Origin: Prochloraceae cyanobacterium
Lineage (GTDB): Bacteria > Cyanobacteriota > Cyanobacteriia > Cyanobacteriales > JASJDA01
Reading direction: 5' to 3'
DNA: 58,195 bases
Assembly (NCBI GenBank): GCA_030065755.1
Contig: JASJDA010000018.1
Coordinates: forward strand, 1-58,195
Position 1 is the stretch's first letter. Every line of letters begins with the position of its first letter. The notes under the pieces were generated by a model. That model searched no databases. It was not told the DNA's origin and worked only from the letters and a program-made list of their open reading frames with translations. A program made the position numbers and the translations under genes. This document shows positions 10,924 through 19,333 of the stretch, piece after piece.

Positions 10924-12033
10924 TTATTTCCCTCTCTCTAGATTAGCCATAATTTCTGAAATTTCTGAAACATTAACTCTGAAGTTGGCATCTCTACTTT
11001 TTTCTACGCTACACCAGTATCTGTAGGTATGTCCGAGTGCTTTTGAAAGATAGTAATAATGGGGTATAACAAAGGGCGTAGGAAATAATTCGATAATTTT
11101 TATTTTACTTGAAAAAATGGTATTAGCTAGTCCTGCTCCGTGGGCTGCTACTACATACTCGGCATCATAAAAAAGTTCGATTTGGTCTTGAAGTGACAAA
11201 TTTTCCAGAATATACTTTTTAAATCCATATTTTTTCAAAGTTTCAAATAGTTCCTCTTCGTTTAAGATACAGCGTAAGCTTCCCTTTTTTGTCTGGACCC
11301 TGGAGATAAAAATGCGATTGATTCTATTTCTCGATCGTTGCGGTCCTACCTTATTCAAGAAGTACTCTAGATATTCTGGTGGCAAGTAAGCAGAAAATCT
11401 CCGAGTCATAAATGTAGGAAAAATAAGTTTTTCTACAGAGTAGAGTTGATGGGCACTTGTTACGGTTATTTTGACATTTTTAGGACAGCATTTATCCAGG
11501 AAGAAACTTTCTATTTTTGTCGGTTCACTAGAAATCAGTAGCTTGATTTCTGGCAAGTCTTTATACTGAGGTCGATCGAGTAAATATAGCCGTGGAATAT
11601 TATCGATTAATGTATGATAGTAGGTATTATTAGTCGATCTTAATATGGTGCAAATACCAGAAATTTTTTCTACTTTTTTCAGGTATAATTCCGAAATACT
11701 AAATCTTATTGGATCTTTGTATGTACTGATCGAATCTGAGATAACTTTTCGTGCATTTGTCAGGACAACACTGTATTTAGGACAATAAATTACTTTACTA
11801 AGAATGACTGTGTAGATATCAGGAAGAGAATAGGTTTCTTGCTGCAGGTATTTAGCCCTATCGTATAAGGGCATCTCTTTGGCTTCTGACGTATTAATAG
11901 TTTCTGAAGAAAACGGGCGTAATTTCTCAGTATTACTGTATAAATCCTCAATGGTAGCTAGATTCACTAAGAGTCTGCGCATACCTTTATTATCCAGATA
12001 CCGATCGATGAAATCTTTAACGATCTTTTTCAT
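10924..12033 (-). CDS. GT61-family glycosyltransferase
   Basis: A 369-aa protein with the C-terminal GT61 (DUF563) core. It contains an ISRVQTKKGSLR strand, the NEEELFETLKKYGF helix, SLQDQIELFYDAEYVV, and the AAHGAGLANTIFS glycine-rich segment. HTLIDNIPRLYLLDRPQYKD earlier in the protein is also family-typical. It probably transfers a sugar such as a pentose or hexose to the locus glycan; specificity is not determinable. It lies 8 bp downstream of the Asp-box protein gene, so the two are almost certainly co-transcribed. Confidence 0.85.
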   Translation of the reverse strand: MKKIVKDFIDRYLDNKGMRRLLVNLATIEDLYSNTEKLRPFSSETINTSEAKEMPLYDRAKYLQQETYSLPDIYTVILSKVIYCPKYSVVLTNARKVISDSISTYKDPIRFSISELYLKKVEKISGICTILRSTNNTYYHTLIDNIPRLYLLDRPQYKDLPEIKLLISSEPTKIESFFLDKCCPKNVKITVTSAHQLYSVEKLIFPTFMTRRFSAYLPPEYLEYFLNKVGPQRSRNRINRIFISRVQTKKGSLRCILNEEELFETLKKYGFKKYILENLSLQDQIELFYDAEYVVAAHGAGLANTIFSSKIKIIELFPTPFVIPHYYYLSKALGHTYRYWCSVEKSRDANFRVNVSEISEIMANLERGK

Positions 12034-12041
12034 AACTATTT

Positions 12042-14408
12042 CTATGAATACAATATAACTGATATCGCAACTAACACTACAAGTGAACCTACGGTTTTTA
12101 TCTGTAATTTACTCAAGGGTAATTTTTTTTCTAACCCTAAATAACCTAAAATAAGATAAGTAATTACAGCACATATTAAGGCAGCTAAAAATTTAAGAAT
12201 AGGGTAGACGTTTAAAACGAGGTTGGCAATACTTAAAAATTCGATCGACTTCTCTAGCATATCTTCGTGTCTTGGTATGGCTAGAACTTCCCAGGTATTA
12301 CCAGCATCTGTCGATCTAAACAATTCTGCTTTGGCTGAACCAAAGCCATAAATTGTCTTGTCAGTGGCATATGAGGGTGAAAACTTAATTGGCACCGATG
12401 TAGAGGGAACGTTATCCATCTGCAACAATGAGTAACTGCTATCGTTTGAATTGTCGCCAATCTGAGTAAAAGTTTTGCCCCCATTAATACTTTTAAATAG
12501 CCCTCTTCCTTTAATACTAATGATGAATGTTCGATCGTTTTGATAATTTGGCGATATGGCAATTGCTTTTACATACGCATCTTCTCCATAGGCAGAATCT
12601 GTTAATTTTGCCCAACTTTTACCTCCATCTTTTGTTTGAAAAACACCTGCATCAGTACCGGCAATAACAGTTTTATCTACTTTGTAGTCAGGTGAAATAG
12701 CTAAGTCAAACCAGTTTCTCTCCTTCAAAGCAGTATTGTCGATCGTCGATTGCCAGGTATAACCCCCATCCACTGTCTTATATACTCCTTGAGAATCTGA
12801 CACATATAGGGTTTTGTCAGATGTAAAATCAGGTGATATCACTAAAGAACGAAGGAAATGGCCTAGATTGCCAACAACAGAGAAGTTGACCCCGCCGTCA
12901 GTCGATCTATAAATAACACCTCCATCTCTAGTTGCCAAATAAATAGTGCGATCGGCTGCAAAATTTGGTGAAGGAACTATAACTATCTGACGCACAGAAG
13001 AACCAGGTAATTGTTTGAGTCCAATTTTATTCCAGTGCTTGCCTCTATCTGTAGATCTGAAAAATTTATACGCTATGGCTGTAAAGATAGTGTTGTCTGA
13101 AGCATAGTTTGGAGAAAAAACAATTTCGTAGAAACGGGCTTTTTCGATGGTGAAGGGATTTTTGTAACCTTTGTATTTAGACTTGTAACGAGGTATATTT
13201 AAACCTTTATTAATAGCCTTCCAAGTAACTCCTTTATCATTGCTTATGTAAGCCTCCTCGTTATAAGCAGCAATGGCAACTGTCGAGTCATTTTTATAAT
13301 CTGGTGATATTGCTAAAGCAGTAAGAAGTCTTGCCGACAAAGTATCTAATTGTTTCCAAACCTGTCCGCCATCTGTCGATTTAAACAGACCGTCGAACCC
13401 TGCCAAGAACATTGTTTTATCCTGACTGAAAGTATTGGAAATTCTCAATTCACTGAAATGGGGTCTCTTATATCTATCTTCTTCTGCTTGAGGATGTTGA
13501 GTAAGACCTTTAGTAGATTTTTTATTCCAAGTATTTCCCCCATTATCTGAGTAAAAAACACCTTTATACCAGGTGGAAGCAAATAGAGTAAAATCTTTTC
13601 GATCGCCAGGTAAGATGACAATATCCCTAATTGCTTTTTCTGATATCCCGCTATTGATTGGAGAGAAAGTTTTTCCCCGATCGACCGTCTTAAAAATCCC
13701 CCCTCGTTCAGTCCCGACAAAAAAGGTACTGTCTGAAGAAAAATTGGGAGATATTTCTATAGCGGTAATACCACCACTATTTTTCATAGTAAAAATTTGC
13801 TTCCAAACCTCACCTCCATCTTCAGAAAAGTATATACTACCGCGATCGTCCCCAATAATTACTCGGTCGCGATCGTCAGAAGCAAAGGCTATATTAGTTA
13901 TTTTGCTCTTGCTATCTATAACTTTCGTCCAACTTTGACCTCCATTTTTTGTTAAATAGAGTCCTTTTTCCCGTCCAGCAGCTAAGACAACATCAGAAGA
14001 ATGAGAAGAAATGGAGAGAAGGTCGATATTAAGGTCTTCTAGTCCGTTGTTAACTTTTACCCAAGAATCACCTGTATCTTCTGACTTATATATACCATCT
14101 CCCAGGGATGATAAAAATAGAGTTTTCTGGTCTTTAGAAGATATCCCCAAGGAATATAGCTGATATCTGTTATCTAGGCCTCTGACTACTCTATGCCAAG
14201 AATCACCTCCATCTGCAGATTTTAATAAGTTACCTCTAACAACAACAAATAAAGTTCGATCTCGATCGTAAGTTGGAGATATTTCTACTTGGTATATGTC
14301 ATCGTGTGGAGAATGAGCAAATACAGCGGGTATAGCAAAACAAAAACTGCTCAAAATTATTAGCAAAAATATAGTAACACTTTTGAGTGCCAAGAGAATC
14401 TTATTCAT
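12042..14408 (-). CDS. exported Asp-box (BNR/YCF48-like) beta-propeller protein with C-terminal membrane anchor
   Basis: An N-terminal signal peptide (about residues 1-31, ending AVFAHS) is followed by 14 Asp-box hairpins of the form S-x-D-x-G-x-x-W/F (for example SADGGDSWHRV and STDGGQVWKQL). Each is preceded by an ISPxYxxDxT strand, implying one or two large propellers in about residues 40-720. Two hydrophobic segments near 727-750 and 765-787 anchor the C-terminus. Asp-box propellers occur in sialidases, sortilins and the PSII factor Ycf48. No sialidase catalytic set is evident. Given its place among glycosyltransferase genes, a glycan-binding or surface-assembly scaffold is plausible, but the function is unknown. 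Confidence 0.8.
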   Translation of the reverse strand: MNKILLALKSVTIFLLIILSSFCFAIPAVFAHSPHDDIYQVEISPTYDRDRTLFVVVRGNLLKSADGGDSWHRVVRGLDNRYQLYSLGISSKDQKTLFLSSLGDGIYKSEDTGDSWVKVNNGLEDLNIDLLSISSHSSDVVLAAGREKGLYLTKNGGQSWTKVIDSKSKITNIAFASDDRDRVIIGDDRGSIYFSEDGGEVWKQIFTMKNSGGITAIEISPNFSSDSTFFVGTERGGIFKTVDRGKTFSPINSGISEKAIRDIVILPGDRKDFTLFASTWYKGVFYSDNGGNTWNKKSTKGLTQHPQAEEDRYKRPHFSELRISNTFSQDKTMFLAGFDGLFKSTDGGQVWKQLDTLSARLLTALAISPDYKNDSTVAIAAYNEEAYISNDKGVTWKAINKGLNIPRYKSKYKGYKNPFTIEKARFYEIVFSPNYASDNTIFTAIAYKFFRSTDRGKHWNKIGLKQLPGSSVRQIVIVPSPNFAADRTIYLATRDGGVIYRSTDGGVNFSVVGNLGHFLRSLVISPDFTSDKTLYVSDSQGVYKTVDGGYTWQSTIDNTALKERNWFDLAISPDYKVDKTVIAGTDAGVFQTKDGGKSWAKLTDSAYGEDAYVKAIAISPNYQNDRTFIISIKGRGLFKSINGGKTFTQIGDNSNDSSYSLLQMDNVPSTSVPIKFSPSYATDKTIYGFGSAKAELFRSTDAGNTWEVLAIPRHEDMLEKSIEFLSIANLVLNVYPILKFLAALICAVITYLILGYLGLEKKLPLSKLQIKTVGSLVVLVAISVILYS

Positions 14409-14537
14409 AAAGCTTCTTAGTTTGATGTCTCGTCCACAAGGGTTGTGAATGTCGATAAAATATTTCTAGAACCCAAACCGCAATTGAAGTTCATTCTCGC
14501 GTGAGTGAATCAGTTTACTGATTCTTCGCAGTAAAAA

Positions 14538-15377
14538 TTAACTCTTTTTATTTTTAATAGTGTCACAATACTCCGATAAAGTATTGTAACACCGATCGAA
14601 ACCTTGTCTGCCTTGCTCAATGAGTTCTGGGGGTATAGAAATTTCTTCTCTTTGATAATTTCTAACAATGCGACCTGCTTTTATGTTTTCTGAGGAGTCC
14701 CCTACGAAGCGCATTCCCGTGGTATTCGAGACTTCATATTCTTCTGAAAAAGGTTGTTTGACACCAAGAAAGTTTTGCAGGGATTTAAAGACTAGTTCGG
14801 TATTATTTATTATTTGTTCGTGGGTAATAAAGAAGCTGCGCTCTTTACTATTTATCGATCTGGCATAATTTTCGAGTTTTTGCAAGCGCCTGCAGTAATA
14901 ACCGAGTGCTTCTTCCTGATTCCAATGGGGTTTGAGTTTAAGAATACTAGAAATCGTTCTCTTGGGTTCTCTAATCAGGAAAATTGAAGACACTTGTTTG
15001 GAAAAAGGTTCCCCACCAATAAACTTATTGTTATGAAGAATTTTATCTAAGACATATTTGCGATCCATTTTAAGGTCGCCAACTTGCGAGTGAACCTTAA
15101 AAATTAGATTTTTCAAATCCTTTTCTGAGGAGTATGTAAGATGAGTTTCGCCAAATCCTATAATTTCGGGATTCGTAATTAGTAAATGAGTTAGCAATGA
15201 AGACCCCGATCGCATGTGACCGAGTATAAATAAAATCTTATATGGATCTTTTTTAAAAAGGACGTGATAAGGAGAGTTTGGCGTACCTATTCGGAAGGAA
15301 TAATAGTTATTAACTATTTCATTTTTTAATTCTCTGAGATATTGACGCAGGGATTTAGAGGAAGTAAAAATATTCAT
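14538..15377 (-). CDS. sulfotransferase
   Basis: A PAPS-dependent sulfotransferase of 279 aa. The 5'-phosphosulfate-binding loop is GHMRSGSSLLTHLL near residues 53-66. The 3'-phosphate-binding segment is SSIFLIREPKRTISSIL near 129-145. A catalytic acidic/His residue is likely in GFGETH. No signal peptide is present, although many such enzymes are membrane-associated. In this locus it probably sulfates sugars of the exported polysaccharide, as in cyanobacterial sulfated exopolymers. It lies 129 bp downstream in orientation from the Asp-box gene start and 45 bp from the next GT4 gene. Confidence 0.85.
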   Translation of the reverse strand: MNIFTSSKSLRQYLRELKNEIVNNYYSFRIGTPNSPYHVLFKKDPYKILFILGHMRSGSSLLTHLLITNPEIIGFGETHLTYSSEKDLKNLIFKVHSQVGDLKMDRKYVLDKILHNNKFIGGEPFSKQVSSIFLIREPKRTISSILKLKPHWNQEEALGYYCRRLQKLENYARSINSKERSFFITHEQIINNTELVFKSLQNFLGVKQPFSEEYEVSNTTGMRFVGDSSENIKAGRIVRNYQREEISIPPELIEQGRQGFDRCYNTLSEYCDTIKNKKS

Positions 15378-15422
15378 TTTACTGTTAAAAAAATCAAATT
15401 TAATTAGTTTGTTAGAGAGATG

Positions 15423-16586
15423 TTAGTTAGTTTCAAAGTATTTTGAAACTACTTTGTTAAACTCTGCTATAAATTTATCTGTAGAAAATAATCTTCTGCG
15501 TTCTTCTAGAGAAACAAGTATTTTTTTCTGTTTTTCGGGGTCACTAATAACCTTAACTATTTTCTCTACTGCATCTTCTTCATCGTCAAATAATATCTCT
15601 TGATTGTGTTCTCCAACTATCTCAACCTGTCCGCCTTTACTTCTTAGAAAAGGAATTGCACCAGCTTTCATCATTTCCGCAATGGATATGCCAAAGGGTT
15701 CTTGTTTAAAGTGAATGCCGTATTTACATTTAGCCAGCACGTCTATATAGTCTTTATATTTAAGATTTTCATATAGCGTTACCCATTCAGAATTTTCTGC
15801 AACCATTTGCTTGACAAAACTCTTGTATTGCCATGCAGAAGAACCTCCTCCTCCTCCTGTCAGATAAAGCTTAATATCAAAGCCTTTCTTGCGAACTTCA
15901 CTCAAGATTTCAATAATTTTGTGAGGTTGTTTTGCTTCTGTCAATCTTCCACTGCAAATAAATGCATTTTCTTTTTGTTCCCAAGAAGTATCGGGAAGCT
16001 CAATGACAACCGGAGGATATACTACAGTAGAGTCGCTACCATATTGACTTTTGACAGCATCTGCAACCAGATAAGAATTAGCAACTGAAATATTACTTTT
16101 CAATCGTTCTTCAGAAAAATCAGAAATTTTGTGGTGAAAAGCATTACCTTCAACTACATTAACCCAATGAATATACTGAATTCCTTTACAACCGAGATCC
16201 ATAGCATTGTAAGCAGATAACATTAGATCGTAATCGCTTTGTTTTGACTTAAAATAGCGAATGAGAAGGTGAATAAATAGTTTTCTAAGAGCTTTATTGT
16301 TAGCGATCGCAAAATTAGACAACGAACTCAAAATATTGGGCATCAAGGATTTGACAGTGACATATTCATTTGAGAGATTAGTTCCATACATAGAATTAAG
16401 CTTCTCAAAATCCACATCACTAAAAGTAAAAAGTGTGAGATCGTATTCTTTTTTCAAACCCTCTAATATCCACAAACATACGGCTTCCGCACCTCCTCCC
16501 ATAAAAGCATAATAATAGACAGCAATTTTTTTACGTTTTGAAGTATCTATATCTTTTGTGATACTAGAATTCATTGATATTTTCAA
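15423..16586 (-). CDS. GT4-family glycosyltransferase
   Basis: A 387-aa GT-B enzyme. The N-terminal lobe has AVYYYAFMGGGAEAVCLWIL, an acceptor-side glycine loop. The C-terminal lobe has FICSGRLTEAKQPHKIIEIL (nucleotide-sugar binding) and FKQEPFGISIAEMMKAGAIPF, the E-x7-E element of GT4 with residues near 295-315. It resembles ALG11-like mannosyltransferases in motif spacing, but that is only a suggestion. It is cytoplasmic by sequence. It belongs to the same minus-strand run as the sulfotransferase gene (45 bp spacing). Confidence 0.85.
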   Translation of the reverse strand: MKISMNSSITKDIDTSKRKKIAVYYYAFMGGGAEAVCLWILEGLKKEYDLTLFTFSDVDFEKLNSMYGTNLSNEYVTVKSLMPNILSSLSNFAIANNKALRKLFIHLLIRYFKSKQSDYDLMLSAYNAMDLGCKGIQYIHWVNVVEGNAFHHKISDFSEERLKSNISVANSYLVADAVKSQYGSDSTVVYPPVVIELPDTSWEQKENAFICSGRLTEAKQPHKIIEILSEVRKKGFDIKLYLTGGGGGSSAWQYKSFVKQMVAENSEWVTLYENLKYKDYIDVLAKCKYGIHFKQEPFGISIAEMMKAGAIPFLRSKGGQVEIVGEHNQEILFDDEEDAVEKIVKVISDPEKQKKILVSLEERRRLFSTDKFIAEFNKVVSKYFETN

Positions 16587-16754
16587 ACCCTTTCACTGCT
16601 ATATTAATACTATAATAACCTTTGAAAACTCAGGTCTCATAACCTAGAGTACCCCTTTTTCCATAGAATTTTTACCTTCAATATAAAAGTTTTTGCCAAG
16701 AAAAGTAAATCGAGGAAATTCCTAGCAATAAAGCTTTCCTGTGAGTTTTGATAA

Positions 16755-17765
16755 TTATTTTTGACTGGCTTCAGAAATGCTAATTAGATCTAACCATTCT
16801 TTTAAGACTAGGTCATAGTAGCCACCCTGAGCTAGTGGATACTTACCCTGTTCGATTAGGGTTAAGATTTTGGGTAGAGCGCGAACAAATTCAGGACCGT
16901 GATCGGGTGGGTGTATAGTCCAAGCTTTGGTTGAGGACAAATCTGCTCTTACGTAATCCGTGGCTTCCAACTTTTTGTTGAGCATTATTTCAAAAGATTC
17001 AATTGCTCCTTGGACTGGCGGGCCACCTTGGGAGCGCAATTTACGCTCGACTTTAGCAAATAGCGATCGCCACGGTGAAGGTAGCTTTCTTGAGAGGAGC
17101 GGTCGCCATCTCCACATTAAGGGAATGGGAGTAACTTCACTGAAGCGTTGACGGCTAACGAGGTATGCCCTCATGCTAAAAAAATTATGCCCGTAGAAGC
17201 CTCGCGGATCTAGTTTCGGTCTGTTATAAAATACTTTGCCTTCTGGGTGAGGAGGGCCGCACAGAGGCCGCATAGCTACTATGCTAGGAATTGATTTCAT
17301 CAATTCGATCGCTTCGCAGATCCAATCATACCCCTCCTCTTGGTGCAAGAGCATATCTGTATCGAAATGGAGGTAGTAATCGGTTGCTGCTTCCTCTATA
17401 CAGTACAGCGATGCATAAACTGTCGAACCTTTCCAATTGTGGGTGTGGTTCAACATCTGCTTCGCTTGTTCGGTACCGAAATACTTTTGATATACTTTTT
17501 TTACTTTTGCTGGTTCATAATCGATCTCTACGATCCTGTCAATGACCTTCGCGTCAACTAGCTTCTGACAAGCTATCTTTAATTCTTCCTGAGTACCAGT
17601 AGCATATCTTAAAAGTTTATCTCCCGTCAGGGGTGCCGTATCTACTGCTAACACCCTCTCAACGAAAGGGTAGTTACAGGTTTTTATTAAGTTAGGTATT
17701 GTCTGTAGCATGTAGGGCAAATCTGTTCTTGCCACCAGAATCCATATTGATACGGGTGCTTTCAC
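16755..17765 (-). CDS. glycosyltransferase, GT-A-like
   Basis: A 336-aa protein with an N-terminal strand-helix start typical of GT-A enzymes (VSIWILVARTDLPYMLQTIPNLI). It has a DxD-type metal-binding motif in YYLHFDTDMLL near residues 131-141, then a conserved-looking MRPLCGPPHPEG segment. No exact family assignment is possible by eye. No membrane segments are seen. It is the first gene of the minus-strand glycan run and is separated from rpaA by a 400-bp region with hairpins. Sugar and acceptor are unknown. Confidence 0.7.
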   Translation of the reverse strand: MKAPVSIWILVARTDLPYMLQTIPNLIKTCNYPFVERVLAVDTAPLTGDKLLRYATGTQEELKIACQKLVDAKVIDRIVEIDYEPAKVKKVYQKYFGTEQAKQMLNHTHNWKGSTVYASLYCIEEAATDYYLHFDTDMLLHQEEGYDWICEAIELMKSIPSIVAMRPLCGPPHPEGKVFYNRPKLDPRGFYGHNFFSMRAYLVSRQRFSEVTPIPLMWRWRPLLSRKLPSPWRSLFAKVERKLRSQGGPPVQGAIESFEIMLNKKLEATDYVRADLSSTKAWTIHPPDHGPEFVRALPKILTLIEQGKYPLAQGGYYDLVLKEWLDLISISEASQK

Positions 17766-18165
17766 GCAGTTGCTCCAATTAATCTGGTTTTCCCTATAGG
17801 TGCTTGAGTTTTTCGCTTGTTTTTATCAGCTTTACTATAGCGATCGCACTTATTAGATTGAATATACAACCCGATCGTAATTATCTCACAAATAACCTAA
17901 GATGGCTAAGAGTTCTTGCCCACAGGAGGATAAGATTATTTGGGCGTAATAGAAGTCAAATTTTTTCTTTTTTCTTAAGCTAGATGAAATTAGTCATAGT
18001 ACCGTTTCCCCGATCGCATTCCTCGATCTGAAATTTTGCCAAGTTATTGCTATGTGGGAACGGTACTAATAGGTTTCCCGATTTGCGAAAGCAAACCGAC
18101 GAACTCTAAACTTGTTTGTTATAGAGAATTTTAATTTGCGGTTGCGTTTGCTTTGTGTGGCATTT
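17766..18165. other. intergenic region with long imperfect hairpin
   Basis: The gap holds a long stem: TAGTACCGTT-T-CCC at 17997-18010 pairs with GGGAACGGTACTA at 18056-18068, one bulge, 45-nt loop. A small GCAAA hairpin near 18084-18098 follows. A second 8-bp palindrome (18156-18163 with 18168-18175) overlaps the rpaA stop codon. These may form the rpaA 3' end or a small RNA. Upstream of the glycosyltransferase gene there is only AT-rich sequence and no recognised ORF. Confidence 0.45.
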
Positions 18166-18903
18166 TCATGCCACATTATTGCTATCAGGATTTAACTGTT
18201 CATTGCTGGGCAACTCCAGGCAATAACCAGCACCGTAAACTGTCTTGATATAGCGGGGGTGACGAGGATCTGGTTCTAATTTAGTTCTCAAATGACGAAT
18301 ATGAACTCTAATTGTTTCGATATCGTCATCTGGATCGTAACCCCAGACTTCTTTGAGAATCTCGCTGGGAGAAACCGTTTGACCGTGACGCTGCAGCAAG
18401 CAGTGAAGTAATTCAAACTCGAGGTGAGTTAGCTTGACTGTATTATCAAACCAAATTGCTTCAAATCTTTCTGGAATCAGTGTCAGCGGTCCGTAGTTAA
18501 GTATTTCTGCGTGTTTTGCTGCTTGAGGAATGCGGTCTGTACGTCGAAGTAAAGCTCGCACTCTCGCTAGCATTTCTTCTACTTCAAATGGCTTGGTTAG
18601 GTAATCATCAGCACCAGCATTGAAACCTTCAACTTTGTCTTGAGTTTGACCTAAAGCTGTCAACATCAATACCGGAATATCAGAAGTTCGATCGTCTCGA
18701 CGCAGTCGCTGGCAGACAGTAAAACCATCGACTTTAGGCAGCATCAGATCTAGCATAATCAGGTCTGGTTGCAGTTGTACTGCTAAAGCTTGACCTTTTA
18801 TGCCATCTTCAGCTTGATTGACATCATAACCAGCCATTTCCAAGTTAATGGAGACTAATTCTGAAATCGCAGGGTCGTCGTCAATTACTAGTATTCGAGG
18901 CAT
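18166..18903 (-). CDS. rpaA: OmpR-family response regulator RpaA
   Basis: RpaA is the master circadian output regulator of cyanobacteria, phosphorylated by SasA. The receiver domain has the acidic pair IDDDP near residues 7-11, the phospho-acceptor Asp in MLDLMLP near 53, LMLTALG and DYLTKPFE. The C-terminal winged helix contains [15 protein letters not shown] and [22 protein letters not shown] with GAGYCLELP. The sequence fits RpaA ([32 protein letters not shown]) and not RpaB. The start is the ATG at 18903, matching the conserved N-terminus; a TTG six bases earlier is less likely. It stands alone between long intergenic regions. Confidence 0.9.
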   Translation of the reverse strand: MPRILVIDDDPAISELVSINLEMAGYDVNQAEDGIKGQALAVQLQPDLIMLDLMLPKVDGFTVCQRLRRDDRTSDIPVLMLTALGQTQDKVEGFNAGADDYLTKPFEVEEMLARVRALLRRTDRIPQAAKHAEILNYGPLTLIPERFEAIWFDNTVKLTHLEFELLHCLLQRHGQTVSPSEILKEVWGYDPDDDIETIRVHIRHLRTKLEPDPRHPRYIKTVYGAGYCLELPSNEQLNPDSNNVA

Positions 18904-19333
18904 CAGCAAATAGTTATGAATTTAGTTTTGTGTAAATCTTCGTTAAAAACTATAGTAGTAAATGAAGAATCCTGTACTGATTATAAGCATTAATTTTAGA
19001 TTTATTTTAAGATGGTTCGTTTTTATACTTCGATCTAGAAGATTTTTAGAGATTTTTCACTCCTATTCTGCTAAAAAGAGTGGGTTATTTGTTTGGTGGT
19101 AAGCTTCAAATTATCTTCTTACTTCTTAGATAACGAACTTGTAGATACTTAGACTAATGTTCTATAACCTTGTCGGTACAGGAGATCCCCTCACTATCTT
19201 TCCAAAAGCGATCGCTCTAACCAATTATTAAGTAGCAAAACTGGAGTTGCAAGAAATTAAAAATTCAAAAAAAATTATAAAGATTTGGTTCTGTAAATAA
19301 AAATATAAAAACCAAACCGCAATGCCAAAAATA
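18904..19333. other. 430-bp intergenic region upstream of rpaA
   Basis: The region holds the rpaA promoter side and the 3' end of the STAND protein gene. A stem TTTGGTT/AACCAAA (19284-19290 with 19310-19316), read on the minus strand, is followed by a T-rich stretch. It is a likely terminator for the STAND gene. I see no ORF and no other recognisable motif. Confidence 0.4.
19284..19316 (-). terminator. probable intrinsic terminator of the STAND/WD40 gene
   Basis: On the minus strand a 7-bp stem (19310-19316 with 19284-19290), whose loop is A/T-rich, is followed within a few bases by a T-rich run (19261-19278 complement). It lies about 20 bp beyond the STAND gene stop. Confidence 0.5.

Noticed and set aside
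18166-18903. Assignment of the response regulator as RpaB
   Set aside because: The receiver start and the [15 protein letters not shown] segment match RpaA; RpaB begins differently.
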